A model generated the notes under the pieces. It searched no databases, was not told where the DNA came from, and worked only from the letters and a program-made list of their open reading frames with translations. Below, one piece after another: positions 1 to 7,683 of a stretch of 64,000 nucleotides of DNA (position 1 is its first letter; the number at the start of each line of letters is the position of its first letter). A program made the translations under genes and the position numbers. Source of the stretch: Variovorax paradoxus (lineage in GTDB: Bacteria > Pseudomonadota > Gammaproteobacteria > Burkholderiales > Burkholderiaceae_C); contig NZ_CP045644.1 in NCBI RefSeq assembly GCF_009498455.1, forward strand, positions 6,141,001-6,205,000. Direction: 5' to 3'.

Positions 1-458
1 TCGGCCACACTGCGCTGCTGGAAGACCTGGCTGCGGCCCTGCTGGGTGGCCAGCCAGAGCCAGGGAACCAAAGTCAGGCGGTAGCGCGCCAGGCCGCCAT
101 CGGAGCCCAGCGATTCGACGGCGCGGATCAATCCGGTGCGCTTTGCGAGCGAGCCATTGGCCAGCACGGTGACCAGCGTCAGCGGCTGATCAATCAGCGA
201 AGACAACGCCAGATCCGCGCGCAGGCTCAGGCACACGATGCGCAGCTCGAACAGCTGCGACACGGCTTCTCGCTGCACCCAGCCTTCCACGCGCAAGGCG
301 TCGATGCTCTCGCGGGCTGCAGATGAAGAAGATGAAGCAGCGCTGGGTGCTTCGAGGCGGTACAGCCGGGCCGTCTGGCTCAGCTCGGCCCACAGGGCGC
401 TGCGATCAAGAGCAAAAGACGAACGCGCGTGCAAAGGCACGCGGCCTTGAATTGACAT
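1..458 (-). CDS. vgrG: Type VI secretion tip protein VgrG, N-terminal part (cut by window edge)
   Basis: This is the first 152 codons of a VgrG, the trimeric spike protein at the tip of the type VI secretion needle. The start is the ATG giving MSIQGRVPLHARSSFALD, and the frame stays open to the window edge, so the C-terminal part lies outside. The segment matches the VgrG head domain, with the typical run GSDGGLARYRLTLVPWLWL near residues 120-138 and a following QQGRSQVFQ. A Ser-rich insertion (about residues 38-45) separates the first strand region from the gp27-like core. No other T6SS structural gene is visible in the window, so it may be an orphan VgrG with cargo effector genes further left. 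Family call is firm; the effector partner is unknown. Confidence 0.85.
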   Translation of the reverse strand, partial: MSIQGRVPLHARSSFALDRSALWAELSQTARLYRLEAPSAASSSSSAARESIDALRVEGWVQREAVSQLFELRIVCLSLRADLALSSLIDQPLTLVTVLANGSLAKRTGLIRAVESLGSDGGLARYRLTLVPWLWLATQQGRSQVFQQRSVA

Positions 459-577
459 GTGATTCCCTGAAGCTTCTTGTTCTGCCCCATGCAGGGGGGG
501 TGACCTCAGTGGATTGTCCGTGGCGCGAAGGCCTTCGCGTAAGTACCTGAAAGTAGCAGGGCTCCAGTCCCACGCGG

Positions 578-608
578 CCTATGCATCCGCGCCTTGCCCT
601 ATGCATCC
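578..608. promoter_or_regulatory. Direct repeat upstream of the two-component operon
   Basis: The 11-mer CCTATGCATCC occurs at 578-588 and again at 598-608, exactly 20 bp apart (two helical turns). A partial third unit CCTAT sits at 617-621, and a 10-bp palindrome TAGTGCACTA lies at 653-662 just before the response regulator start. OmpR-family regulators usually bind tandem direct repeats, so an autoregulatory site is a reasonable inference. It has not been shown. Confidence 0.45.
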
Positions 609-672
609 ACGGGCTGCCTATCGCCCCGCCTCAGGTTCCGAACCGCATGGCGTAGTGCACTAGCATCGCGCC

Positions 673-1338
673 ATGCGCATCCTGCTGGCCGAAGACGAAC
701 ACACCCTGGGCACCTGGCTCTGCAAGGCGCTGGAGCATGCGGGCATCCAGGTCGAATGGGTGGACGATGGCCGGCTGGCCGACCGGGCCTTGCAACAACG
801 CGACCACGACGCGCTGGTGCTCGACCTGGGCCTGCCCGGCATGGACGGCCACACGGTGCTGCAGCGGCTGCGCGAACGCGACCAGCGGCTGCCGGCGCTG
901 ATCCTCACGGCGCGCGATTCGCTGAGCGAGCGTGTCGCGTCGCTCAACGCAGGCGCCGACGATTTCCTTGCGAAGCCCTTCGCATTGGCCGAGCTCGAGG
1001 CCCGGCTGCATGCGCTGGTGCGGCGCGCGCGCGGCGTGGAGCATCCGCGCCTGGCCTGCGGGCCGCTGGTGTACGACGGCGCACGCCGGCAGTTCACGCT
1101 GGGCGGCGAAGCGCTCGCCCTGTCACCGCGCGAACAGGCCGTGCTGCGCGCGCTGGTGCAGCGCAGCGGCGAGCCGCTGTCGAAGCAGCAGATCCTCGAT
1201 CGCGTGTTCTCCGACGATGACGAAGTGCACCTCGAAGCGGTCGAGGTGCTGGTCTACCGGCTGCGCAAGCGGCTCGACGGCAGCGGCGTGCGCATCGTCA
1301 CGCTGCGCGGTCTGGGCTATGTGCTGGAAGCGGATTGA
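673..1338 (+). CDS. OmpR-family response regulator (TctD-like)
   Basis: A 221-residue response regulator. The receiver domain (about 1-115) has the acidic pocket near residues 7-9 (EDE), the phospho-acceptor Asp51 in LVLDLGLPGMDG, and the conserved Lys in FLAKPF. A winged-helix DNA-binding domain follows (about 125-221), ending with the usual VYRLRKRLDGSGVRIVTLRGLGY-type wing region. Its stop codon abuts the GTG start of the sensor kinase, so the two are translationally coupled. The sensor and the Bug-type binding protein downstream make this a TctD/TctE-like carboxylate-sensing pair by context. The ligand cannot be told from sequence. Repeats upstream may be its own binding sites. Confidence 0.92.
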   Translation: MRILLAEDEHTLGTWLCKALEHAGIQVEWVDDGRLADRALQQRDHDALVLDLGLPGMDGHTVLQRLRERDQRLPALILTARDSLSERVASLNAGADDFLAKPFALAELEARLHALVRRARGVEHPRLACGPLVYDGARRQFTLGGEALALSPREQAVLRALVQRSGEPLSKQQILDRVFSDDDEVHLEAVEVLVYRLRKRLDGSGVRIVTLRGLGYVLEAD

Positions 1339-2766
1339 GTGAGCGCGCTGCGCCGCTTCACCGATCGCCTGCGCCGCACCAGCCTGTGGCAGCGGCTCGC
1401 GCTGCTGCTGTTCCCCGCCCTGCTGCTGGTGACGGGCCTCGAGCTGTGGATGACGCGGCACGACGCGCTGGCCGCGGCCAATGCGGCCTACGACCGCTCG
1501 CTGCTCGGCGCGCTCAAGTCGATCGACGCGAACATCTCCACCGTCTCGGGCGGGCTCTCGGTCGAACTGCCGTACACGATGTTCGAGTTCTTCGAGCTCA
1601 CAGCCAGCGGACAGGTGTTCTTTCGCGTCGCGACCTCCGATGGGCTCGTGGAACTGGGCAGCGCCGACCTGCCTGCGCCAGCCGTCGAGCCCGCGATGGG
1701 CGTGCCGGCCTTCTACGACGCCACCTACTTCGGCGAAGCCGTGCGGCTCGCGGCCTACCGGCGCGACCTCGACCGTGCGCCGGCCGGCAGCACCGGGCGC
1801 AGCGTGCTGATCCAGGTCGGCGAGAGCACGCGCTCGCGCCAGGAGTTCACAAGCCGCTTCGTGCGCAGCGCGGCGCTGCGCGACGGGTTGATCCTTGCGA
1901 TGCTGCTGTGCGGCACCGCGCTGGCGCTGGCCGCGGCGCTGCGCCCGCTGTCGCGGCTGGCGCGCGAGGTGCAGGCGCGCTCGCCCGACGACCTGACGCG
2001 CATCGCCGAGACCGACCTGCCCGCCGAGGTGCGCCCGCTGGTGGCCGCCGTGAACCAGCAGATGGCGCGCACGCAGGAACTGGTGGCGCAGCAGCGGCAG
2101 TTTCTCGACGACGCCTCGCACCAGCTGCGCACGCACCTCACCACGCTGCAGATGCAGGCCGACTACGCACGGCGTGAAGACGACCCCGCGCAGGTCCGCG
2201 CCGCGCTCGACGCGCTGGGCGCCGAGATCGGCCGCGCCACGCGCAGCGCGCAGCAGTTGCTGGCGCTGGGCCGCAGCGACACCGTGGCGGTCGAGCCCGC
2301 CGAATTCGACACCGCCGAGTTGCTGCGCGAGGTGGCGGTCGACCTGCTGCCGCTGGCGCGCGCCAAACGAATCGACTTGGGCATCGACCTGGGCATCCAC
2401 GCGCCCTCTTCCGATCTGCACGCGGTGGGCGATCGGAGCCTGCTGCGCGAAGCGCTGAGCAACCTCGTGGCGAACGCGATCACCTACACGCCGGTGGCCG
2501 GCACCATCACGCTCTTCGCGGCCGGCGATGCGGCGGGTTGGAGCCTCAACGTGGAGGACGACGGCCCCGGCCTGAGCGACGAAGAGCGCGCCACCTTGGG
2601 CCAGCGCTTCCGGCGCGGCACGCGCGCGGGCCATGGCGGCTTCGGGCTCGGCCTGGCGATCGTGCGCGCCATCGCGCAGCGGCACCGTGGTGATCTGCGG
2701 CTCGAAGCGCGCGGCGCGGGGCCGGGCCTGCATGCCATCATCTGGTGGCCCCGGCCTGCGGGGTGA
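1339..2766 (+). CDS. Sensor histidine kinase (TctE-like)
   Basis: A 475-residue inner-membrane kinase starting at a GTG directly after the regulator's stop codon. A first membrane segment (about 17-37) is followed by a periplasmic two-component-sensor N-terminal domain of the TctE type (about 40-180), a second membrane segment (about 182-202), and a HAMP-like linker. The H-box has His261 in ASHQLRTHL. The N-box (LREALSNLVANA), G1 (EDDGPGL) and G2 (GFGLGLAIV) motifs are all present, so it should autophosphorylate and pass phosphate to Asp51 of its partner. The downstream solute-binding protein may act as a co-sensor that presents ligand to the periplasmic domain, as proposed for Bug proteins. 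That role is inference here. Confidence 0.92.
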   Translation: MSALRRFTDRLRRTSLWQRLALLLFPALLLVTGLELWMTRHDALAAANAAYDRSLLGALKSIDANISTVSGGLSVELPYTMFEFFELTASGQVFFRVATSDGLVELGSADLPAPAVEPAMGVPAFYDATYFGEAVRLAAYRRDLDRAPAGSTGRSVLIQVGESTRSRQEFTSRFVRSAALRDGLILAMLLCGTALALAAALRPLSRLAREVQARSPDDLTRIAETDLPAEVRPLVAAVNQQMARTQELVAQQRQFLDDASHQLRTHLTTLQMQADYARREDDPAQVRAALDALGAEIGRATRSAQQLLALGRSDTVAVEPAEFDTAELLREVAVDLLPLARAKRIDLGIDLGIHAPSSDLHAVGDRSLLREALSNLVANAITYTPVAGTITLFAAGDAAGWSLNVEDDGPGLSDEERATLGQRFRRGTRAGHGGFGLGLAIVRAIAQRHRGDLRLEARGAGPGLHAIIWWPRPAG

Positions 2767-2786
2767 ACCGCCGCCCTCCTTCCTCG

Positions 2787-3806
2787 ATGTCACGCCCCTT
2801 CGCCTTCACCCGTCGCCATGCGCTGCGCGCGCTGTCCGCGTGGCTCGCGCCTGTTGCGCTGCATGCGACGGCGGCAACGGGCGATGCGTCCGAAGGCCCG
2901 GCGGAATGCGTCATTCCCGCCAAGGCCGGCGGCGGTTTTGCACTGACCTGCGCGCTCGCGCGCGACGCGCTGCAGGCCGTGCGCCCCACGCGCACGCCGC
3001 TCGCGCAGCGCTACCTGCCGGGCGGCATCGGTGCCGTGGCCTTCGACCGCATCGCGAGCGGCCAGCTCGGCGGACCGGGCACGCTGGTCGCGTTCTCGAG
3101 CGGTTCGCTGCTCAACCTCGCGCAGGGCCGCTTCGGGCCGCACCCGCCGTCGGCCGTGCGCTGGATCGCCACGCTCGGCACCGACTACGGCGTGATCGCC
3201 GTGCACCGCGACTCGCCCTACCGGCGTTTGCAGGACCTGATCGCCGCGCTGCGCCAGGACCCGTCGCGCATCGTCTTCGGCGCGGGCGGCACGGTCGGCA
3301 GCCAGGACTGGGTGAAGGCCGCGCTGCTGGTGCGCACGGCGGGCGGCGCACCGAAGGCGATGCGCTTCGTGTCCTTCGAAGGCGGCGGCGACGCGCTCGG
3401 CGCGCTGCAGGGCAAGCATGTCGATGCCTTCCCGGGCGATGCCGCCGAGGCGCTGCAGGCCATCGCCGGCGGCGCGGCCGTGCGACTGCTCGCGGTGCTG
3501 TCCGAAACGCGGCTGGGCGGGGCGCTCACGGGCGTGCCCACCGCGCGCGAGCAAGGCGTGGACATCGTCTGGCCGACCGTGCGCGGCGTGTACCTGAGCG
3601 CCAACGTGCCCGACGCCGCCGTGCGCGCCTGGACCGCGGCCTTCGCCGAAGCCACGGCCGCACCGGGCTATGCGGCGCTGCGCGAACGGCACAGCCTTTA
3701 TCCTTTCGCGCTCACCGGCGCCGCGCTCGACGACTACGTGCAGGCGCGCATCAAGGCCTACCAGGCGCTCGCCGACGAGCTGGGCCTGCGCCGCTGGAAG
3801 CCCTGA
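2787..3806 (+). CDS. Bug/TctC-family periplasmic substrate-binding protein
   Basis: A 339-residue exported protein of the tripartite tricarboxylate transporter binding-protein (Bug) family. I chose the ATG giving MSRPFAFTRRHALRAL because a signal peptide follows (Arg pair, hydrophobic stretch, ATA-A cleavage region near residue 30). An upstream in-frame ATG would overlap the kinase gene and spoil the signal. The mature protein has the two-lobed Bug pattern, with a glycine-rich ligand loop near PAKAGGGF and later FEGGGDALGALQGKHVDAFPGD-type motifs. No TctA or TctB membrane subunit is present nearby, so it probably works as a sensor accessory for the kinase just upstream or with a remote transporter. 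Substrate is unknown, most likely a carboxylate. Confidence 0.85.
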   Translation: MSRPFAFTRRHALRALSAWLAPVALHATAATGDASEGPAECVIPAKAGGGFALTCALARDALQAVRPTRTPLAQRYLPGGIGAVAFDRIASGQLGGPGTLVAFSSGSLLNLAQGRFGPHPPSAVRWIATLGTDYGVIAVHRDSPYRRLQDLIAALRQDPSRIVFGAGGTVGSQDWVKAALLVRTAGGAPKAMRFVSFEGGGDALGALQGKHVDAFPGDAAEALQAIAGGAAVRLLAVLSETRLGGALTGVPTAREQGVDIVWPTVRGVYLSANVPDAAVRAWTAAFAEATAAPGYAALRERHSLYPFALTGAALDDYVQARIKAYQALADELGLRRWKP

Positions 3807-3822
3807 CCACATCCGCAAATCC

Positions 3823-4227
3823 ATGACCGAAGACGACATCACCCAACACCTCATCGACACGCTCGGCGGCTGCCATTTCGAGGTGGCCGACGACAACACC
3901 TTCTTCTTTCACGGCGCGGACAACAAGTTCCCCTTTGCCACGATCGTCACGAAGGACAGCGCGTTCGACAGCGCCTCGAACCTGAACCGGCCCGGCGTGT
4001 TTCGCCTGAACGTCGGCGTGGGCAAGGAGACCTTTCGCGCGCTGTTTGGCGACGCCGAGCCGTCGGGCATCGACCACACCGCCCTCGACCGGCTGATACC
4101 GCATCCGGTGTACGCCAGGATGTACTGGGTCAGCGTGATCAACCCGAGCGTTGCGACCTTCGAGACCGTGAAGCCGCTGCTGGCGGAAGCTCGCAACCTG
4201 CTGGTCGCGCGGGACAAGAGCGCGTAG
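3823..4227 (+). CDS. DUF6194 family protein
   Basis: A 134-residue soluble protein starting at MTEDDITQHL. It matches the DUF6194 pattern: an FPFATIVTKD segment near residues 38-47, then NLNRPGVFRLNVGVGKETF near 57-75 and a C-terminal HPVYARMYWVSVINPS region. The fold resembles MmcQ/YjbR-like small proteins, but no catalytic residues are assigned and the function is not known. It starts 16 nt after the Bug gene and may be read from the same transcript. It ends 66 nt before the ParD-like gene, which has its own promoter. Family call is good; no function is offered. Confidence 0.75.
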   Translation: MTEDDITQHLIDTLGGCHFEVADDNTFFFHGADNKFPFATIVTKDSAFDSASNLNRPGVFRLNVGVGKETFRALFGDAEPSGIDHTALDRLIPHPVYARMYWVSVINPSVATFETVKPLLAEARNLLVARDKSA

Positions 4228-4248
4228 ATCTCGCCAAACACCAGGCCA

Positions 4249-4281
4249 TATGAAACGCATACAATCCATATACGTTTCATA
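4249..4281. promoter_or_regulatory. Inverted-repeat operator overlapping the parD-like/map promoter
   Basis: Left arm TATGAAACGCATA (4249-4261) and right arm TATACGTTTCATA (4269-4281) form a 13-bp inverted repeat with one mismatch and a 7-nt centre. A -10-like TACAAT (4260-4265) lies inside it, and a ribosome site AGAGGTG follows 13 nt downstream. The position, 12 nt before the ParD-like ATG, fits autorepression by that ribbon-helix-helix protein. The repeat is seen directly; the binding protein is inferred. Confidence 0.7.
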
Positions 4282-4293
4282 CAGAGGTGACCC

Positions 4294-4554
4294 ATGGGCA
4301 TCGTCAAGATTTCAGACCTGATGCACGAGAACCTGCGCGTGGCGGGCAACGCCCTCAGCCGGTCGATCAATGCGCAGGCAGAGCACTGGATGCGGGTCGG
4401 CATGCTGACCGAGATGCACCCGGACCTGGACTACCGCGAGGTCTGCCAGCTGCTGATCCAGGCCGAGCTTTCGGGCGGGCTGGACATTGCCGCGACAGTC
4501 ACTGCCGCACCACCCGGCAAGCCCCGCGCCCCCGCAAACGGCAAGCAGCACTGA
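4294..4554 (+). CDS. ParD-like ribbon-helix-helix protein
   Basis: An 86-residue protein of the ParD_like family, beginning MGIVKISDLMHENLRVA with the family signature SRSINAQAEHWMRVGML near residues 28-44. The N-terminal half should form a ribbon-helix-helix DNA-binding dimer; the C-terminal 25 residues are Pro/Ala-rich and probably disordered. Family naming suggests an antitoxin, but no ParE-type toxin is adjacent. The next gene is a methionine aminopeptidase whose ATG overlaps this stop codon (TGATG), so the pair is translationally coupled. The inverted repeat just upstream is the likely autoregulatory target. It is either a plain regulator of an accessory aminopeptidase or half of an unusual toxin-antitoxin-like pair. 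The sequence cannot decide. Confidence 0.82.
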   Translation: MGIVKISDLMHENLRVAGNALSRSINAQAEHWMRVGMLTEMHPDLDYREVCQLLIQAELSGGLDIAATVTAAPPGKPRAPANGKQH

Positions 4555-5345
4555 TGGCACACGACGTTCCCCTCCGCTCGGCCGAAGAGCTGGTGATGGC
4601 ACGGCGGGCCGCGCAGCTGGCGGCCGAGGTCCTGGCGATGATCGAGCCCCACGTCGTGCCGGGCGTGAGCACCGACGCGCTCGACCGCATCTGCCACGAA
4701 CACATCGTGAAGGTGCAAGGCGCCGTTCCCGCCAACGTGGGGTACCTCGGGTATCCGAAGACCATCCTCACTTCGGTCAACCAGGTCGTGTGCCACGGCA
4801 TCCCCTCGCCCGACAAGATCCTGAAGAAAGGCGACATCGTCAACATCGACGTGGCCGTCAACAAGGACGGCTGGTTCGGCGACACCAGCCGCATGTTCTT
4901 CGTCGGCGAGCCCAGCGTGCTCGCCCGCCGGCTGGTGGAGACGACCTACGAAGCCCTGTGCGCCGGCATCCGGCAGGTGAAGCCCGGCGCGACGCTGGGC
5001 GATGTGGGCCACGCCATCCAGTCGGTTGCCCAGCGCGAGCATTTCAGCGTGGTGCGCGAGTACTGCGGGCACGGTATCGGCCGCATCTACCACGACGAAC
5101 CGCAGGTGCTGCACTTCGGGCGGCGCGGCGCGGGCCTCGTGCTGGAGCCGGGCATGGTCTTCACCATCGAGCCGATGCTCAACGCGGGCCGCGCCGAAAC
5201 AAAGCAGCTGGCCGACGGGTGGACCGTCGTGACGAAAGACAGGTCGCTGTCGGCGCAGTGGGAGCACATGGTGGCGGTGACGGCCGACGGGTATGAAGTG
5301 CTGACGGCCTGGCCGGGCGGTACGGGGGCTTACGCGCCGGTTTGA
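4554..5345 (+). CDS. map: Type I methionine aminopeptidase (accessory copy)
   Basis: A 263-residue cytoplasmic metalloprotease that removes the initiator Met from new proteins. All five metal ligands of the pita-bread fold are visible: Asp99 (NID), Asp110 (FGD), His173 (CGHGIG), Glu206 (TIEPM) and Glu237 (QWEHM). His81 in VCHGIP is the substrate-binding histidine. Length matches the family. The start is the ATG overlapping the stop of the ParD-like gene; an upstream in-frame ATG would run through that whole gene and lacks family homology. The usual housekeeping map sits near rpsB/tsf, so this is probably a second, conditionally expressed copy. The pairing with a ParD-like regulator and operator is the notable point. 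Confidence 0.93.
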   Translation: MAHDVPLRSAEELVMARRAAQLAAEVLAMIEPHVVPGVSTDALDRICHEHIVKVQGAVPANVGYLGYPKTILTSVNQVVCHGIPSPDKILKKGDIVNIDVAVNKDGWFGDTSRMFFVGEPSVLARRLVETTYEALCAGIRQVKPGATLGDVGHAIQSVAQREHFSVVREYCGHGIGRIYHDEPQVLHFGRRGAGLVLEPGMVFTIEPMLNAGRAETKQLADGWTVVTKDRSLSAQWEHMVAVTADGYEVLTAWPGGTGAYAPV

Positions 5346-5493
5346 GCGAGGCCTGGTTCAGGCCTGGCCATAGCATCGATGCGCACGGAAGCGCGGAGCC
5401 GCCTCGCACAGTTCCACGCGCCGTAGGACGTACCTTCGCTTCCCCCAGATCCGGCAGCGGATGCCATCTCGCAGGCAGCCTGGGAACAGGGAG

Positions 5494-6144
5494 TCAGCGC
5501 GACAGCGTCGCCAGCTTCTTCTTCGCACTTTGCAGGAGGCCGATCTTCTCGACAGGCAGCCGGGCCTTCGTATCCCCGAGCGCAATGACCTCGATGACGG
5601 ACGCCGCCGCGAGCTTCGACGCGAGCGGGTCGCGCGGCGTGAGGCCGTTGAACCTGGCGTTGGAGATGACGTGCATCTTCAGGTGCCGGTGAATGTTCTT
5701 CGACAGCTTCTGGCACGCGGCCTTCATGGCCGTTTCGTCGGGCGTCAGCTCGCCGTGCACGACGAGGAGTTCCAGCGTGCCGTCTTCCTCGACCCCCAGC
5801 ACGAAGGCGCGCACGACCGAGTCCTTGAACTTGGCGCGCAGCATCGCGCGCACCGGCTCGGCGGCGGCGAACGACTTCATGGCGATGCGGCGCAACTCGT
5901 CGTGGAAGACGAAGGCGCGGTTGATCTCGACGGTTTCGACAGACTCTGTGGGGTCGGCCTTCGGCCTGTGCTTTTTCAGGATGCCGCTGCCCACCAGGTG
6001 CTCCAGGGTTCGCGCCACATCGGCGGGGTCGAGCTTCGAACGCCGGGCCAGCTCGCTGGAAGTCAAGGGTTGGTCGGGCGCCGCGTAGGCGACCATCAAG
6101 AGCTTTTGCACCTCGGGGGCGAAAAGAAAATCTGCAGCACTCAT
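5494..6144 (-). CDS. Winged-helix regulator with degenerate nucleotidyltransferase-like domain
   Basis: A 216-residue protein. I take MSAADFLFAPEVQKLL as the start; an earlier in-frame ATG would add 22 residues unlike the family and would run across the upstream repeats. Residues about 1-75 form an ArsR/MarR-like winged helix (LTSSELARRSKLDPADVARTLEHL). Residues about 110-190 resemble the fold seen in transcription factors with a nucleotidyltransferase domain (AFVLGVEEDGTLELLVVHGELTPDE), but the catalytic GS and paired Asp of active enzymes are not evident. It is probably a DNA-binding regulator with a non-catalytic sensor domain. It is divergent from the small membrane-protein pair to the right. 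Target and ligand are unknown. Confidence 0.65.
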   Translation of the reverse strand: MSAADFLFAPEVQKLLMVAYAAPDQPLTSSELARRSKLDPADVARTLEHLVGSGILKKHRPKADPTESVETVEINRAFVFHDELRRIAMKSFAAAEPVRAMLRAKFKDSVVRAFVLGVEEDGTLELLVVHGELTPDETAMKAACQKLSKNIHRHLKMHVISNARFNGLTPRDPLASKLAAASVIEVIALGDTKARLPVEKIGLLQSAKKKLATLSR

Positions 6145-6151
6145 TTCGCGG

Positions 6152-6185
6152 TTCTCTACTTCTCTACGTCTGTGGGGTTCTCTAC
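6152..6185 (-). promoter_or_regulatory. Triplicated GTAGAGAA elements before the winged-helix gene
   Basis: On the minus strand the 8-mer GTAGAGAA occurs three times, at 6178-6185, 6160-6167 and 6152-6159, the last two in tandem. The set ends 8 nt before the start codon. This is a plausible autoregulatory operator, and the last copy may double as a weak ribosome site. The repeats are direct observation; the function is inferred. Confidence 0.45.
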
Positions 6186-6344
6186 AAGCGGGTTGCATTA
6201 TCGAGAGCACCCCTGCTTCCCGTGCGATGCGGCTTTCTCCACGGCGTTTTCGCGGCGGATTCCGTCACCGCGCATGGCGCCGGCCTACAGCGGCGCCCGG
6301 CGCTCGCCGGTAAGAACGGCTGAACACGACAAGGAGCTTCAGCC

Positions 6345-6602
6345 ATGGACCTGGAACAGACGATCGACAAGATCAAGCAAGTGGATGCTGCGCGCGCCGA
6401 CTACCCCGGCGAACACCTCGTCGTGCTCGGCGCCGGCGTGCTGCTGTTGCTGGCAGCGGGCCGCAGCCGGTCGTTCCTGATGCGCATGGTCGCAGGCGCG
6501 GCCGGCGGCGCGCTGATCGGCCGCGCGGCGAGCGGCACCGGCGGCATCGCGAAGCTGGCCGGGGTGTTGCAGAACGGAGGCCTGGCATGGCCGCGGCGCT
6601 GA
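6345..6602 (+). CDS. Small membrane protein, unknown function
   Basis: An 85-residue protein with a charged N-terminus (MDLEQTIDKIKQVDAARAD), one clear hydrophobic segment (about 25-39, VVLGAGVLLLLAAG), and a second Gly/Ala-rich stretch (about 47-70, MVAGAAGGALIGRAASGTGG) that could be a membrane helix or a glycine-zipper region. I do not recognise a family. It overlaps the next gene by 16 nt, which supports both being real and co-transcribed. A good AGGAGC-like ribosome site lies just before the ATG. Confidence 0.6.
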   Translation: MDLEQTIDKIKQVDAARADYPGEHLVVLGAGVLLLLAAGRSRSFLMRMVAGAAGGALIGRAASGTGGIAKLAGVLQNGGLAWPRR

Positions 6603-7039
6603 GTTCGCGGGCCCGCCCGCCTGCGGCCGACCCCAGGCGGTATTGGGCGCCCTGCCTGGGCGTCGCGCTGGTGGCGATGGCGCTCTTCCATGCGACCTTG
6701 AAAGACCTGGTGAACGAGAGCGCGGCACGAGCCGCGCTCGTGACCACGGCAGTCGTTCCGGCCGAAGCCGAACCCGACAGATCGGCCGCAGGCCAAGCGT
6801 TGCCGGATGGGGCGCCGAGTGCGCCGTCAGTCCCCGTCACGCTGACGAACACGAACTTCGAGCCCTCCGTGATCCTTCCCGCAGCGCGCACCGCCAAGGC
6901 CGCGCCTGCCGTCGTCGAGGTGCACAAGTGCGTCATGCCTGAGGGCAATGCGGCCTACTCCGACGGACCGTGCCCCGCAGGCGCACACGCGACCACGCTG
7001 CGACTGCCGCGCGACCTGCACGCCTCGGCGAGCCTGTGA
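6587..7039 (+). CDS. Single-span membrane protein with small Cys-containing C-terminal motif
   Basis: A 150-residue protein with an N-terminal membrane segment (about 20-36, WAPCLGVALVAMALFHATL), a long Ala/Pro-rich linker, and a C-terminal motif VHKCVMPEGNAAYSDGPCP (about 113-131). The motif resembles the short DUF4124-type beta unit (KCxxxDGxxxYSDxPC) found in many betaproteobacterial envelope proteins, with the two cysteines kept. The C-terminus should face the periplasm. It is probably co-transcribed with the small membrane protein before it, since the genes overlap. Function is unknown. Confidence 0.65.
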   Translation: MAAALSSRARPPAADPRRYWAPCLGVALVAMALFHATLKDLVNESAARAALVTTAVVPAEAEPDRSAAGQALPDGAPSAPSVPVTLTNTNFEPSVILPAARTAKAAPAVVEVHKCVMPEGNAAYSDGPCPAGAHATTLRLPRDLHASASL

Positions 7040-7209
7040 GCGCATCCGCACAGGGAGGTTGCGGGAACGCCGGTTTCTGCGGAAATCCGGCGTCTGCTTC
7101 AGGTTACACGTTGAAGCAATCAGCATAATGACGCCGCTCGCGACACCCTGCCGCGAGCGGCCGGGTCGAGGGAGCACTCGGTCTTGTGTGCACAACCGAG
7201 ATTACAAAA

Positions 7210-7674
7210 ATGAAGATCAATCACAAGAGCGGCATCGTCGTCCTGTCGGCGCTGCTGATGACGGGATGCGCGTCGGTCAACATGGCCAGCAAGGAGGAGA
7301 GCGACAAGGCCAAGCAATTCAGTGCGCCGGCCGCCGGGAAATCCGGTCTTTATGTCTATCGCAACAGCTTCGTCGGCAAGGCCTTGAAGAAGGACATCTG
7401 GGTCAACGGCAAGTGCCTGGGCGAGAGCGCTTCCGACGTGTTCTTCTACACGCAGGTCGATGGTGGCAAGAAGAACAAGATCGAAACGGAATCCGAGTTC
7501 TCGCCCAATTCCATGGAAGTGTTCATGGACGCCGGCAAGAACTACTTCATCCGGCAGTTCATCAAGATGGGCGCTTTCGTGGGCGGCGCCGATCTGGAGG
7601 AGATTCCGGAAGCGCAAGGCAAGACGGATGTCGCCGCACTGAGCCTGGCGCAGTCGGGCACCTGCGGCAACTGA
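7210..7674 (+). CDS. DUF2846-family lipoprotein
   Basis: A 154-residue outer-envelope lipoprotein. The ATG giving MKINHKSGIVVLSALLMTGC was chosen because it opens a signal peptide ending in a clear lipobox (LMTGC, Cys20). An in-frame ATG 24 nt earlier would add a polar leader. The body matches DUF2846, with GLYVYRNSF near residues 46-54, KDIWVNGKCLGES, and a late KNYFIRQFIKMGAFVGGADLEEI segment. The family is common in proteobacterial lipoproteins of unknown role. A strong hairpin follows the stop codon, so the gene is probably monocistronic. Confidence 0.8.
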   Translation: MKINHKSGIVVLSALLMTGCASVNMASKEESDKAKQFSAPAAGKSGLYVYRNSFVGKALKKDIWVNGKCLGESASDVFFYTQVDGGKKNKIETESEFSPNSMEVFMDAGKNYFIRQFIKMGAFVGGADLEEIPEAQGKTDVAALSLAQSGTCGN

Positions 7675-7683
7675 GCGGTGTCA

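Noticed and set aside
1123..2793. A 556-codon open frame on the minus strand over the two-component genes
   Set aside because: It is antisense to two well-supported genes, is His/Arg/Gln-rich in the way typical of high-GC shadow frames, and has no domain.
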